Shown: positions 1 through 8,867 of the stretch, one piece after another
How the letters are laid out: the number at the start of each line of letters is the position of its first letter
Numbering within the stretch: the stretch's first letter is position 1
Origin: an uncultured Collinsella sp.
GTDB taxonomy: Bacteria > Actinomycetota > Coriobacteriia > Coriobacteriales > Coriobacteriaceae
NCBI GenBank assembly: GCA_902494555.1
Contig: CABUTR010000006.1
Span: forward strand, 1-64,000
Direction of reading: 5' to 3'
DNA length: 64,000 nt
Notes under the pieces: model-generated
The model's database searches: none
What the model was told of the DNA's origin: nothing
The model's input: the letters and a program-made list of their open reading frames with translations, nothing else
Program-made: the position numbers and the translations under genes

Positions 1-528
1 CATCTCTTCAAAATCGACACCGATACCGAAAGCCTTATAAAAACCGAGAACCCCAAAGAGGCCAGCGTCTCTATTGCCCTGACCATGATCGACAATCACG
101 TTAGAGCAACCGTAGTCTTTACAGGCAGTTACGCCGACGACCAAATCCCTTACAGGCTGAACCTCAACAGCTCAACCTACCTTGGCACACACGTTGACCG
201 TGACTTCGACAGCGGACAGGGGATTATGCACGAGACGCGGCACGAGTACTACATCCGTTACGTCTTCGACAGTGACGTGCACTTGTTTGCAACCGATACG
301 AGCGGTTCCAAACCCGAACCGGAAACCAAGCCCGAGCCCACACCGCAGTCCAATGCAAAAAAGCCCACGGCAAATCCCGTTTCCACCAAGGCAGTAGCGG
401 CGGTTAAACCAGCCGGGGCCACCCTACCCGCGACGGGCGACAACGGTGCGATGGCAGCCGCCCTGAGTATTGCCGGTGGTGCAGTTGCGGCAGTTGGCAT
501 TTCTGCAACAAGGCGTCGCAACCGCTAG
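1..528 (+). CDS. Sortase-anchored surface protein, C-terminal part
   Basis: The frame is open from the first base, so the gene starts upstream of the window and only the last 175 residues are seen. The end has the layout of a sortase substrate: a low-complexity Pro/Lys/Glu linker (about residues 105-145), an LPATG motif, a hydrophobic Ala/Gly-rich segment and a short Arg-rich tail (ATRRRNR). Sortase would cut between T and G and link the protein to the cell wall. The visible part upstream of the linker looks like a beta-rich extracellular domain that I cannot name. No sortase gene is in view. Confidence 0.85.
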   Translation, partial: HLFKIDTDTESLIKTENPKEASVSIALTMIDNHVRATVVFTGSYADDQIPYRLNLNSSTYLGTHVDRDFDSGQGIMHETRHEYYIRYVFDSDVHLFATDTSGSKPEPETKPEPTPQSNAKKPTANPVSTKAVAAVKPAGATLPATGDNGAMAAALSIAGGAVAAVGISATRRRNR

Positions 529-819
529 CCAGCATTTCGTACCCCGCAGACAAAGCTCTATCCCCGCTCCGATGAGCTTTACTCACCGAGAAGTTTCTTC
601 CCCACGGAAATGAGCTTTTTCCAACGGTCGCCTTCACGCCATCGACGCCCCGCGAAACCGACGAAACAGGCTGTGCCGAACCGCCATCGAACTCTGCCCC
701 ATCGCAAACAGCGTCGACGGCGTCTTCTGGCAACATTTTTGGTCGCCATAGCTCCGATTCGGCAGGACCCAGTCTCCGCTCGATCTCGAGCAAGACTTGT
801 AAGGAGTCCACAGTCAAAA

Positions 820-1374
820 TCAACTACGGAAATCGTGACGAGCCGATACCGCCCGCATGCCCCCTTCGGAATAGGCGCTGAGCAGCTCCTGTGCGTGGGC
901 GAACTCGGGCCCTCGCCTCCAACCGAGCAGGCGGTTGACCGCGAGATTTCCCTGAACGTTGTGGACAAAGAGCAGATAAGCATCCCCGCGCGAAAGCCCA
1001 GTCTTCTCCATGATCGAGGGAACCATCTGCTCTGCGCCGCGCTCGATGACGCGCTGCGCCACGCGGGCGTACGCGTCGTCATCCGAGTAGAGCAGATAAT
1101 AGTCATCGTTTGCCGGCGGGCGCTGGCAGGGGGCATCCGCCTCCGATCCCTCGAGCGGGGGCACGGCCGCCAAAGCCTCGTCAATAAGTGCGTCGAGCAG
1201 CGCGAACTTATCCTCGTAGTGCAGATAGAACGTGCCGCGGTTGATATCGGCGCGGCGGCAGATATCCGCCACCGTCATCTTCGCGAAGCCGACCTCGGCC
1301 AGCAGCGCGAAGAACGCCCCCCGTATGACCGAGAGCGTATAGCGCCGACGACGATCGATCTTCCCTACTTCCAT
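820..1374 (-). CDS. TetR/AcrR family transcriptional regulator
   Basis: This 184-residue protein has an N-terminal TetR helix-turn-helix; the recognition region reads DICRRADINRGTFYLHYEDK at about residues 34-53. The C-terminal ligand domain is not assignable. I chose the ATG at 1374 over an upstream start at 1401 because GGAGGAGCC sits directly before it. The gene is divergent from three SIR2-family genes, and a near-perfect palindrome lies between them at 1478-1497. It is therefore the likely repressor of that operon, and perhaps of itself. The ligand is unknown. Confidence 0.85.
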   Translation of the reverse strand: MEVGKIDRRRRYTLSVIRGAFFALLAEVGFAKMTVADICRRADINRGTFYLHYEDKFALLDALIDEALAAVPPLEGSEADAPCQRPPANDDYYLLYSDDDAYARVAQRVIERGAEQMVPSIMEKTGLSRGDAYLLFVHNVQGNLAVNRLLGWRRGPEFAHAQELLSAYSEGGMRAVSARHDFRS

Positions 1375-1477
1375 GGCTCCTCCAATTGCAACGCTCGACA
1401 ATGTCCAGCAAACGCTCGTTTATCGACAGTGCCTCAAAGCTGTTCATTGCTCTGACGTAAATCAACATGGATACTTT

Positions 1478-1497
1478 TTATAGACACCTGTCTATAA
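1478..1497. promoter_or_regulatory. Palindromic operator over the sirtuin operon promoter
   Basis: Nine-base arms TTATAGACA and TGTCTATAA are separated by CC. The right arm contains a perfect TATAAT -10 hexamer (1493-1498) facing the sirtuin genes, about 20 bases before the GTG start at 1518. Bound TetR protein would block RNA polymerase there. The role is inferred from position and symmetry. Confidence 0.7.
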
Positions 1498-1517
1498 TAG
1501 CCGAAAGAAGGTATCCA

Positions 1518-2483
1518 GTGACTCTGTACGAGCAGCTCGTTATCGAGCTCACCAACCGATCGTTTTCCCATCAGGCAGCCTACCGCGGCGGTGGCACGCC
1601 CTACGACCTGAGTGACCGCGAGCCCAAGCCCTACGACCAGCAGATCAAGGACTTTGTCCGCATGATCGATGAGGCCGATTGCGTGCTTGTGGGCGGTGCC
1701 TCCGGTCTCTCCGCGGCGGGCGGCGGCGACTTCTACTACGAGGACAACGCGACCTATCGCAGACATTTCGGCAAGTTCGCCGAGCGCTATGGCTTCAAGG
1801 GTGCTTTCGAGGGTTCATTCTATCGCTGGCCTACCGCCGAGGCGCGCTGGGGCTATCTTGCCACCTTCCTCGACACCACGCTCAACGCCCCGCTGCGCAA
1901 GCCCTACAAGGACCTCGACGCCATCCTTGCTAAGAAGGACTTCTTTGTGCTCACCACTAACCAGGACACGCAGTTCGTAAAGATCTACCCGTGGGAGAAG
2001 GTGGCGGAGATCCAGGGCGACCACCGCTTCTTCCAGTGCTCCCGCTGCTGCACCGATGACGTATGGGATGCGACCGAGCCCGTCTCCCGCATGATCGAGG
2101 CCATAGGAGACGACCTAGAGGTTCCAACAGAGCTCGTGCCGCGCTGCCCGCACTGCGGGGCCGAAGCGTTCCCCTGGGTTCGCGGCTACGGCAACTTTTT
2201 GCAAGGCGAACTCTACGAGGAGCAGTACCGCAAGGCGTCTGACTGGCTTGACGCGCACGCGCATCAGAAGATTCTTTTCCTCGAGCTGGGCGTGGGTCGC
2301 ATCACGCCTGCGTTTATCCAGGAGCCGTTCTGGGCTCTCACGGCGCAGTTGCCGCAGGCGAGCTACATCGCCGTAAACAATCAGACGCAGTTTCTCCCCC
2401 GCGCGATCGAGGACCGAGGCATGGCGATCCGCGCCGACATCGCCGACGTGCTCGCCAACGTGCGCAAGACGCTGGGAAGGTAG
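1518..2483 (+). CDS. Class M-like SIR2 family protein (first of three)
   Basis: This 321-residue SIR2-fold protein has the NAD-binding glycine motif GGASGLSAAGG near residue 60 and TTNQDTQF in place of the classical TQNID. It has a four-cysteine zinc module (CSRCC about residue 172, CPHCG about residue 211). In class M sirtuins (SirTM) the classical catalytic His is replaced by Gln and the enzyme ADP-ribosylates protein; here the equivalent stretch reads IQGDHRFFQC, with Gln. The start is GTG at 1518 because AGAAGG precedes it and the upstream ATG at 1467 lies before the operator. It begins a tight three-gene operon. Substrates are unknown, and no GcvH-L, LplA2 or macrodomain gene is adjacent. 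Confidence 0.8.
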   Translation: MTLYEQLVIELTNRSFSHQAAYRGGGTPYDLSDREPKPYDQQIKDFVRMIDEADCVLVGGASGLSAAGGGDFYYEDNATYRRHFGKFAERYGFKGAFEGSFYRWPTAEARWGYLATFLDTTLNAPLRKPYKDLDAILAKKDFFVLTTNQDTQFVKIYPWEKVAEIQGDHRFFQCSRCCTDDVWDATEPVSRMIEAIGDDLEVPTELVPRCPHCGAEAFPWVRGYGNFLQGELYEEQYRKASDWLDAHAHQKILFLELGVGRITPAFIQEPFWALTAQLPQASYIAVNNQTQFLPRAIEDRGMAIRADIADVLANVRKTLGR

Positions 2484-2486
2484 CGC

Positions 2487-3185
2487 ATGAAAACGGTAAA
2501 GGCTGCTCGCATCGGCCGGACGCTTGCCGAAGCGGATCTGATCGTCATCGGCGCCAGCAACGGGCTCGACATGGCGGAGGGGCTCAACCTCTTCCGCGCC
2601 GATGATCATTTTTGGGAGGCGTACGGGGACCTCGCTCAGGCCGACGTCATCGGCTGCATACTGCAGGGGCTCGCCTCCCCAGATGCAAACGTACGACGTC
2701 GATGGGCCGAGCGATTCCATCAAAAGGAGTATCTCGAATATGAGCCCAGCCCGCTCATGAACACGCTGCGGCGTCTTACGGAGCATGCGGACTCTTTCGT
2801 GATCACCTGCAATATCGACGGGCATTTTGCGCGCGCAGGGTTCGACGAGAACCGCGTGCTCGAGACGGAGGGGAACACGCGCACGTCGATCGACGAGCTG
2901 CGTCTCACTCATCCAGACGCCATCGCCGTGGCCCAGCTCAAAGAGCTTGCGCGCCTTGTGCGAGCCCATCGCAACGACAGGGTTGCCATCCTCGAGCTTG
3001 GCGTGGGACTGCGCAACGGCGTCATAAAACGTATGCTTGCTCAAATCGCAAACGCCTGCGAGCACGCCACCTATATCGTGTTCAACTACAGCCAGGCCAT
3101 GGCGCCCGATGCTTCATGTGAGACCGTTCTCGTTGATGGCGATATGGCACCGGCTTTTGAGGAGGTCGTCCAATGCCGTCTCTAG
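2487..3185 (+). CDS. Degenerate SIR2-like protein without zinc module (second of three)
   Basis: This 232-residue paralogue of its two neighbours starts three bases after the first gene ends and overlaps the third by 13 bases. It keeps a Rossmann-like N-terminal motif (VIGASNGLDMAEG), a TQNID-like ITCNIDGHF and the late ILELGVGLRNGVIKRML block. It lacks both cysteine pairs of the zinc module. The residue matching the catalytic His/Gln appears to be Glu (ETEGN). It may be a non-catalytic partner, or an enzyme with altered chemistry. Fixed spacing and overlap suggest coupled translation and perhaps a heteromeric complex. Confidence 0.7.
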   Translation: MKTVKAARIGRTLAEADLIVIGASNGLDMAEGLNLFRADDHFWEAYGDLAQADVIGCILQGLASPDANVRRRWAERFHQKEYLEYEPSPLMNTLRRLTEHADSFVITCNIDGHFARAGFDENRVLETEGNTRTSIDELRLTHPDAIAVAQLKELARLVRAHRNDRVAILELGVGLRNGVIKRMLAQIANACEHATYIVFNYSQAMAPDASCETVLVDGDMAPAFEEVVQCRL

Positions 3186-4021
3186 AAAGAGCAGCAGATA
3201 GGCTTCGAAGCCTTATCGACGATGCCGACGCCATCGTCGTCGGCATCGGCTCGGGCATGTCGAGCGCCGCCGGGTCCAACCATTACAACCGCGCGGGCAT
3301 GACGCGTGCCGGAATGGAGGACTGGCAGCGAGCATTTGGCTTTAAGAACCTTTTCGACGGCTTCTACCACCTCTACCCCAGCCTCGAGCAGCAATGGGCC
3401 TACTACGCGCGATACATCCATTTCATGCTGAGCGAACCGGCCTCACAGCCCTATCTCGACCTGCGCTCCCTCATCGCCCACAAGGACTACTTTATCCTGA
3501 GCACCAACGTGGACACCCAGGTCGAGAAAACGTTTCCCGCCGAGAGAGTCTGCAACTACCAGGGAAGCGTCGCGCATCTTCAGTGCAAGCAGCCGTGCTG
3601 CGACGAGCTCTTCGACGCGAAGCCCTACGTCGAGCGCATGCTCGCCGGCATGTCGGGGTTCGAGATCCGCAGCGCGGATGTCCCCCGATGCCCGCACTGC
3701 GGCTGGCAGTTTACGCCATGGGTGCGCGACGACACGTTTTTGCAAGGCGAGGTATGGCGCGAGAACCTCGAACGATACGAGCGCTTTGTGCGCGAGCACA
3801 GCAGTGGCCGTGTGCTGTTGCTGGAGCTCGGCGTGGGCGAGATGACTCCGGGCATCATCACGCTCCCGTTCTGGAGCATGACCGCAAAGCTGTCGGATGG
3901 GCACCTGTTGAGCGTCAACATCTCGAACGGCTCGGCTCCGCTGCAGCTCGGAAGCAAGGCAGAGGCAATTCAGGCCGATTTGGGCGTGCTGCTCTCGGCG
4001 GCACAGCAACGCGACGGGTAG
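3173..4021 (+). CDS. Class M-like SIR2 family protein (third of three)
   Basis: This 282-residue protein has the SIR2 motifs GIGSGMSSAAG (about 22-32), STNVDTQVEK (about 108) and a complete zinc module (CKQPCC and CPHCG). The catalytic-His position is Gln (NYQGS), as in SirTM-type sirtuins. It overlaps the end of the second gene and is the last of the operon. It converges with the cupin fusion gene, leaving 11 bases between stop codons. An NAD-dependent protein ADP-ribosyltransferase or deacylase role is inferred from the family. Confidence 0.8.
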   Translation: MPSLERAADRLRSLIDDADAIVVGIGSGMSSAAGSNHYNRAGMTRAGMEDWQRAFGFKNLFDGFYHLYPSLEQQWAYYARYIHFMLSEPASQPYLDLRSLIAHKDYFILSTNVDTQVEKTFPAERVCNYQGSVAHLQCKQPCCDELFDAKPYVERMLAGMSGFEIRSADVPRCPHCGWQFTPWVRDDTFLQGEVWRENLERYERFVREHSSGRVLLLELGVGEMTPGIITLPFWSMTAKLSDGHLLSVNISNGSAPLQLGSKAEAIQADLGVLLSAAQQRDG

Positions 4022-4032
4022 CGCGGCGAGGC

Positions 4033-4797
4033 TTAAGCCTCTTTGTTAGTCGCTTTGAGATATTCCTCATCACCCACAGGCTCCAACCACTCGTTGGAGG
4101 CATCCTCGCCCGGAACCTCCAACGCAAGATGGGAGAACCAGCTGTCGGGCGCGGCGCCGTGCCAGTGCTTCACCCCCGGGGCGATGTTGACCACGTCGCC
4201 GGGGCGCAGCTCCTGTGCCGGCTTGCCCCACTCCTGGTAAAACCCTCGACCAGCCACGCAGACGAGGATCTGTCCGCCACCGCTTTTGGCGTGATGGATA
4301 TGCCAGTTGTTGCGGCAGCCAGGCTCAAACGTCACGTTGTAGACGCCAACCTGCTCGGTGGAAAGGGGCGCGAGGTAGCTTTGACCGATAAAGAACTTCG
4401 CGAAGGCGTCGTTGGGGGCACCGATGGGGAAAACCATCTCGTTTTGGTGCTGAGCCTTTGCGTCGACGGCATCGTCGTTCGCCCAGACCTCCTTCGCCAT
4501 GCGGAAGGCAGCCCACGCCTTGGGCCAACCCGCATAAAACGCTGCATGCGTAAGGATCTCCGCTATCTCCGCCTTGGTCACGCCGTTGTTCTTTGCGGAC
4601 GTCAGGTGATATTTGAACGAAGAGTCCGTCAGCCCCTGCGCCATTAGGGCCACCACCGTCACCACGCTGCGGTCGCGCAGGGAAAGCTCACTCTCCCGGC
4701 TCCACACCTCGCCGAACAGCACGTCGTCGTTGAGCTGTGCGAATTTGGGAGCGAACTCCCCCAGGGCGTCTCTGCCCGCCGTCTGCTTAATTGCCAT
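4033..4797 (-). CDS. Carboxymuconolactone decarboxylase-like and cupin fusion protein
   Basis: The protein has 254 residues in two parts. Residues about 15-105 match the carboxymuconolactone decarboxylase/AhpD-like helical family (segments LRDRSVVTVVALMAQG and EIAEILTHAAFYAGWPKAW). Residues about 130-230 form a cupin with metal-binding histidines (NNWHIHHAKSGGGQ and PGVKHWHGAAP). Such fusions are common in anaerobes and usually annotated only by family. AGGAGGAAGT precedes the start. It lies 64 bases downstream of the flavodoxin-like gene in the same direction, so the two probably share the MerR-controlled promoter. A redox or detoxification role is inferred. Confidence 0.85.
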   Translation of the reverse strand: MAIKQTAGRDALGEFAPKFAQLNDDVLFGEVWSRESELSLRDRSVVTVVALMAQGLTDSSFKYHLTSAKNNGVTKAEIAEILTHAAFYAGWPKAWAAFRMAKEVWANDDAVDAKAQHQNEMVFPIGAPNDAFAKFFIGQSYLAPLSTEQVGVYNVTFEPGCRNNWHIHHAKSGGGQILVCVAGRGFYQEWGKPAQELRPGDVVNIAPGVKHWHGAAPDSWFSHLALEVPGEDASNEWLEPVGDEEYLKATNKEA

Positions 4798-4861
4798 AAT
4801 TTACTTCCTCCTGTCGATGGTATTAGGCACAAATCTGCTTCCGCGCTGCCAAGCAGCCCGG

Positions 4862-5401
4862 CTAGATTCCCATGCCCATTCGTCGCGCCTGCTCCAGAGC
4901 GGGATGCCCGGCGATTTCGCCCACGCCGTTCACGCCGCCGGCGAAAACCGTTCCAGCGAGCGTGCAGCGGGAGAAACAGTCAACCCATCCCTGCACTGCC
5001 TTTTTCGCGCCGTCGAAGGTCGAGCGCCCGTTCTCCGCCGCCGTCGCCAACAGATATGCCTCGGTGAATGCATAATCGGAGCCAAAAAGCGGGTTGGCGC
5101 GGTCCAGCATGGTCTTGAGCTGACCACAGACGCTGTAGTAATAGACGGGCGTTGCGAACACCAGAACATCGGCGTCGTGCATCTTGGCGGCAATTTCCAC
5201 GGCATCGTCTTGGATGACGCAGTGCCCCAGCTTTAAGCAGGCAAGGCAGCCCCTGCAGAAGCCCATTTGCTTCTCGCGCAGACGCACGGTCTCAACGCTG
5301 TGACCTGCCTCCCGCGCGCCGTTGGCGAAAGCCTCCGCCAGCGTCTCGGAATTGCCATTCTTTCGTGGACTTGAAGAAACTATCAAAACCGTTTTGCCCA
5401 T
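4862..5401 (-). CDS. Flavodoxin family / NADPH-dependent FMN reductase
   Basis: This 179-residue protein begins MGKTVLIVSSSPRKNGNSE, the FMN-phosphate binding loop of the NADPH-dependent FMN reductase family. The cysteine pair FCRGCLACLKLGHC at about 53-66 and the segment VLVFATPVYYYSVCGQLKTM fit the iron-sulfur flavoprotein/multimeric flavodoxin group. I chose ATG 5401, as upstream extensions read into the promoter. It is divergent from a MerR regulator, with a MerR-type promoter between them, and probably heads an operon with the cupin fusion gene. The electron acceptor is unknown. Confidence 0.85.
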   Translation of the reverse strand: MGKTVLIVSSSPRKNGNSETLAEAFANGAREAGHSVETVRLREKQMGFCRGCLACLKLGHCVIQDDAVEIAAKMHDADVLVFATPVYYYSVCGQLKTMLDRANPLFGSDYAFTEAYLLATAAENGRSTFDGAKKAVQGWVDCFSRCTLAGTVFAGGVNGVGEIAGHPALEQARRMGMGI

Positions 5402-5452
5402 TACGGAACACCCCTTGCGCTCCCGATTTACATTGACGAGAATGAAGGTAAT

Positions 5453-5472
5453 ACCTAAACCTGACTTTAGGT
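5453..5472 (-). promoter_or_regulatory. MerR-type operator/promoter
   Basis: An inverted repeat, ACCTAAA and TTTAGGT with a six-base spacer, lies just inside a minus-strand -35 box TTGACC (5475-5470). A weak -10 follows at about 5452-5445. An operator placed between -35 and -10 is the classical arrangement for MerR activators, which untwist a long spacer. It drives the flavodoxin-like gene. Confidence 0.65.
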
Positions 5473-5506
5473 CAAGGAATGAATTCGACATTGTTTCGGA
5501 GGAGCC

Positions 5507-5947
5507 ATGTACACAATCGGACAGGTGGCGGAAATGTTCGGTTTGCCCGCTTCAACGCTGCGATATTACGACAAGCAGGGATTGTTCCCGGGATTGGAGC
5601 GGGCGTCCGGCATTCGCCGATTTGGCGACAAGGAACTCGAGGCGCTTCGGGTCATCGAATGCCTAAAGAAGGCGGGGATGGAGATCAGGGATATCCGGCT
5701 GTTCATGGAATGGTGCGCAGAGGGCCCATCAACATACCCCCAGCGCAAGGCTATGTTCGAGGAGCGGAAGGCCCACATGGAATCGGAGATCGCGAACATG
5801 AACCGTGCGCTGGACATGCTGAAGTTCAAATGCTGGTACTACGAGCAGCTAAATCAAGGCGGCAACGAGGCTGAGCTGAAGGCGCTGATTCCAGACGGTT
5901 TGCCGGCAGAGATTAAAGAGGCCTACGAGAACGCCCACACTCGATAG
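5507..5947 (+). CDS. MerR family transcriptional regulator
   Basis: This 146-residue protein begins MYTIGQVAEMFGLPASTLRY, the canonical MerR winged helix. A dimerisation coiled coil follows at about residues 75-120, then a short tail. It lacks the cysteine pattern of metal sensors and resembles the YyaN/AdhR-like group that controls oxidoreductase genes. GGAGGAGCC precedes the ATG. Its divergent neighbours, a flavodoxin-like reductase and the decarboxylase-cupin fusion, are the likely targets. Confidence 0.85.
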   Translation: MYTIGQVAEMFGLPASTLRYYDKQGLFPGLERASGIRRFGDKELEALRVIECLKKAGMEIRDIRLFMEWCAEGPSTYPQRKAMFEERKAHMESEIANMNRALDMLKFKCWYYEQLNQGGNEAELKALIPDGLPAEIKEAYENAHTR

Positions 5948-5987
5948 CGCCGCCCGATGCTCAAGGGGCTTCGGCGAGGAGTCCTCT

Positions 5988-6818
5988 TCAGGTAGTGATG
6001 TACTTCTTTCCCTTGATGTCGTAGCGCTTCGCCTCATAGAAGACGAAGGCGTCGCGGAGGTAGGAGATATAGCGCCCGACGATGACGAAGTTGGCGGGAA
6101 CCCTGCTGTCATCGAACACGCTGGCGATGTTGTTGGGCGAGTTGAGGTTGCCGGAGTTGTCCATCATGTACTCGGCTAGCCTCTCCAACACGGTGGAGTC
6201 GGGCAGCGAGAACTTCTGGACGAGCTCGCGCGCGAGGATGGTCTTATAGACATCGCGGATGTAGCCGTACGACTCCGAGATGTTATCGTAATCGTAGGAC
6301 CCGGCGAGCCCGCCGCGCCTGAAGAATCCGTCGAAGTCGTTGTCGACGGCCCCTGCTCGCCGAAGTGGGAGCGGTATTCGCCGAAGCTGAAGGGGAGGAT
6401 GTGAACCTCCCTGTGGCGCCCTGTGAACAGGGTCGCCAGGTCCGAACTCAGGAGGAACGCGTTCGATCCCGTGAGGTAGATATCCCATCCGCCACGCGAG
6501 TGAATGCTGTTAATTGCTTTCTCGAAACCCTCGAACGGCTGCACCTCGTCGATGAAGAGGCGGTTGCGGGCGCCCTCTTTGTGCCGCCCTATGATTTAGC
6601 GATGCAGCGCGTGGTACTTGAGCAGCAGCTCGTTGTCGAGGTCCAGCAGGTCGATGTAGACATTGTTGGAGGAAGGGTCCTTCCGAGCAACGGAGGCGGA
6701 GAACGCCTTCATGAGCTTGGGCTTGCCGGAGCGACGCATCCCCGTGATCACTTTGATGCCCGGGTGCCCTCGAGCGCCCAAAGCCACTCCATGTACGATT
6801 GCGGTCTACCCAAGCCAT
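5988..6818 (-). pseudogene. Broken DUF4143 / AAA ATP-binding protein gene
   Basis: Pieces of one AAA/DUF4143 protein lie in different frames. Near 6750 is IKVITGMRRSGKPKL, a P-loop whose expected Ser/Thr after Lys is Pro. Near 6500 is the segment WDIYLTGSNAFLLSSDLATL. From about 6300 to 5988 come YDYDNISESYGYIRDVYKTI through RYDIKGKKY. At least two frameshifts and one stop break it, and it ends where the C-terminal nuclease-like part should begin. An intact relative lies at 15167-16399. The start at 6818 (AAGGAG upstream) is tentative. Confidence 0.75.
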
Positions 6819-6830
6819 CGTCAACTCCTT

Positions 6831-6872
6831 CTCGGTTTCGAAACTCGAATTTTTTAAAGTTTCGAAACCGAG
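6831..6872. repeat. Inverted repeat upstream of the broken ATPase gene
   Basis: Perfect 14-base arms (CTCGGTTTCGAAAC at 6831-6844 and its complement at 6859-6872) flank a 14-base AT-rich loop. The repeat lies just upstream of the broken DUF4143 gene, where an autoregulatory operator is plausible. A second hairpin follows at about 6876-6900 (CAATATTGCA and TGCAATATTG). Confidence 0.6.
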
Positions 6873-6975
6873 AGAGCAATATTGCAGGCATTGCAATATT
6901 GCGAGCATAGATATTTCACGGTGCACAAAGCCGTAAAGGTTGCCCGGAGGTCACCAAATAAATAGCCCCTAATCC

Positions 6976-7030
6976 ATTGAGACAGGTCAAAGGCTTGAAA
7001 TCACCTGGCATCAGCTCACTCCCACTCAAA
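6976..7030. other. Attachment-site-like remnant (first of four)
   Basis: CTCCCACTC at 7018-7027 matches the guaA 3' end (CTCCCACTCGATGG at 31561). The flank before it, with CTTGAAATCA, and the TTGCCCGGAGGTCACCAAATAA region near 6938-6963 resemble the flank of the copy at 26814. The rest of 6873-7179 contains no gene that I can see. It is interpreted as the leftmost scar of integration at guaA and is the weakest of the four copies. Confidence 0.4.
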
Positions 7031-7179
7031 CTTGAGAATATGAAGCCTCGTGCATTGTGGTGTTGTCTGGTTGCATGGTTTGGCCCTAGTGGACAACAGA
7101 GTGCGAAATCCGTGTACTCGAACAATACTCAGAGTTATGTAGACTTGCGTGTTTGCAGACGGCTTTGTGGGGTGATACG

Positions 7180-8862
7180 TTATCCCGCAAAGTTAAACAC
7201 CTGTCTAATTCGGTCGACAAAACCCGAATTCTTTGCAATTATGGAAGTTCCGCCCGCTTCAACATATTCCTTGTGAACCGTATTCACTATGGAATGAAGA
7301 GCCTCGTCGGTCGGAATAACGATTCGTCTAAGATCGTTGGCTTCGATTTCGAACTTTCCAACCTGTACAGCGCAAGATGCAAGCAAAACATAGAAGATCA
7401 AGTCATTCTGTGCACCTCTGCTAAGTCCAGATGCCTTCAGATATTGCCGCACATGGACAGCAAGCTTTCCGAGTGCAAGGTAAGACTCCAGAGGCACATC
7501 TTCGTTGAAAATGGATTGATATTTTTCGTTATCCCCCAATATTTGAGAGGGTCGAGCTCTTGCGTAGTCAGGCTGCTGAAGCAAAACGGAAATAAGACAT
7601 TGTCCGAAAAAAGGTACAGAAATGATGTCCCTTGCCGGTATTCCTTCGTTTTTGCATGAGCTCTTTCTCCTGTCGTAATGGAGGCCATGCCCCTTGAAAT
7701 ACCTCTCAATCTGCAGATGGATGGTTTCAAGGGATCGGAGATAAGCCGGTGGGATAGAGCTCTGATTGTTTGTCGCCTGGATAATCTGTGCACGAGTGCT
7801 TTGGTCGGCAGCTGCAATACATTTAACGAGAACCTTTCTTTCGTCGGTTGACGCATCATGCGAATTGCAGAAGTTCCAAATTTCGTTTGACGTTTGAAGT
7901 CCATTTACAATCCTTGGATTGGTTAGCGTGATTGCGTTTCCCATATCTCTCGCAACGGAGTCAGCAACAATGGTGATTCCGTTATTGAGCCACCAAAAAT
8001 CAACTGCGCCTCCATCGGCCAATGTTTTTCTGATTGCTTTATTGACTTCGATGTTCCCCTGATAGTCGCGAATATTTGCTTCAAATAAGGTCTTTTTGAG
8101 TTCCCCGTTTTCGTTTGTGGTGAACTCATTAAACTCAAATAGGCCTACTGTCAGAATTGCGCTGTGCTCATCAGGGCAAAGCGGTTCTTTAGATCCTTTC
8201 AAAGTCATAATCTCATCAGGTGCTTGATCGAGCAGCGCATATAGCTCTTTCGCCGTTAGAAGATTAACGGAAACAGTTGTGTTGCGTGTTGGAATTAGGC
8301 CGCCAACCTTCTCCTTAAGCTCCTCGGCTTGTTTCATGAGATTGGGGTGTATTTCTTCTACGAGAGACACTGCCCAAAATTGAATAGACACCTGGAGTTT
8401 GTTTGACATCGTCTTTGACAAAACTGCCTTCGCTAGAGAGAAGAAATCAATTATTTCCTGACAATATCTTTGGGGGTCCGGTTCTTCACCAGAAAGCAGG
8501 TTTTCAAAGGAGTCTTTCCAGTTCTGGATTACTACTTCGGAAAGAGATGTTTGGTATTTAGCCTGAATAAGATGCAGCTCAACATTAGCCTTCTTGGGCA
8601 CATCGAGTATCTCGGGGTCCTCTCCGTTAACGAGGGTCTCGTTTATGAAAAGAAAAGCGCCATCATAACCGCCATCATTGCTACCACCGACAATACCTCT
8701 TGAAGTTTCGTCGTCGTCGATGTCGTACTGGGTTAGCACTTGCTGAGCGGCGACGTATTCAAAGACCTTGCTTTCATCGCCAACTTCTTCGATGCGATTC
8801 CTTTCGCTTGAAACAAAATCTCGGATGCTGGCTTGGGTAATGCTGTATTTTTTGGCGCACAT
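7180..8862 (-). CDS. AIPR family abortive-infection / phage-resistance protein
   Basis: This 560-residue protein matches the AIPR family. Near residues 66-102, NDGGYDGAFLF followed by LIQAKYQ looks like a PD-(D/E)xK-type nuclease core with a QxK motif. The AIPR signature follows: YQGNIEVNKAI, WWLNNGITIVAD and NPRIVNGLQTSNEIW at about 275-330. I chose ATG 8862 because AGGAG lies six bases upstream. Local GC is clearly lower than in the flanks, indicating transfer. It lies five bases after an XRE-type regulator, forming a two-gene defence cassette. Nuclease activity is inferred from motifs. Confidence 0.85.
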   Translation of the reverse strand: MCAKKYSITQASIRDFVSSERNRIEEVGDESKVFEYVAAQQVLTQYDIDDDETSRGIVGGSNDGGYDGAFLFINETLVNGEDPEILDVPKKANVELHLIQAKYQTSLSEVVIQNWKDSFENLLSGEEPDPQRYCQEIIDFFSLAKAVLSKTMSNKLQVSIQFWAVSLVEEIHPNLMKQAEELKEKVGGLIPTRNTTVSVNLLTAKELYALLDQAPDEIMTLKGSKEPLCPDEHSAILTVGLFEFNEFTTNENGELKKTLFEANIRDYQGNIEVNKAIRKTLADGGAVDFWWLNNGITIVADSVARDMGNAITLTNPRIVNGLQTSNEIWNFCNSHDASTDERKVLVKCIAAADQSTRAQIIQATNNQSSIPPAYLRSLETIHLQIERYFKGHGLHYDRRKSSCKNEGIPARDIISVPFFGQCLISVLLQQPDYARARPSQILGDNEKYQSIFNEDVPLESYLALGKLAVHVRQYLKASGLSRGAQNDLIFYVLLASCAVQVGKFEIEANDLRRIVIPTDEALHSIVNTVHKEYVEAGGTSIIAKNSGFVDRIRQVFNFAG

Positions 8863-8867
8863 AGCTC

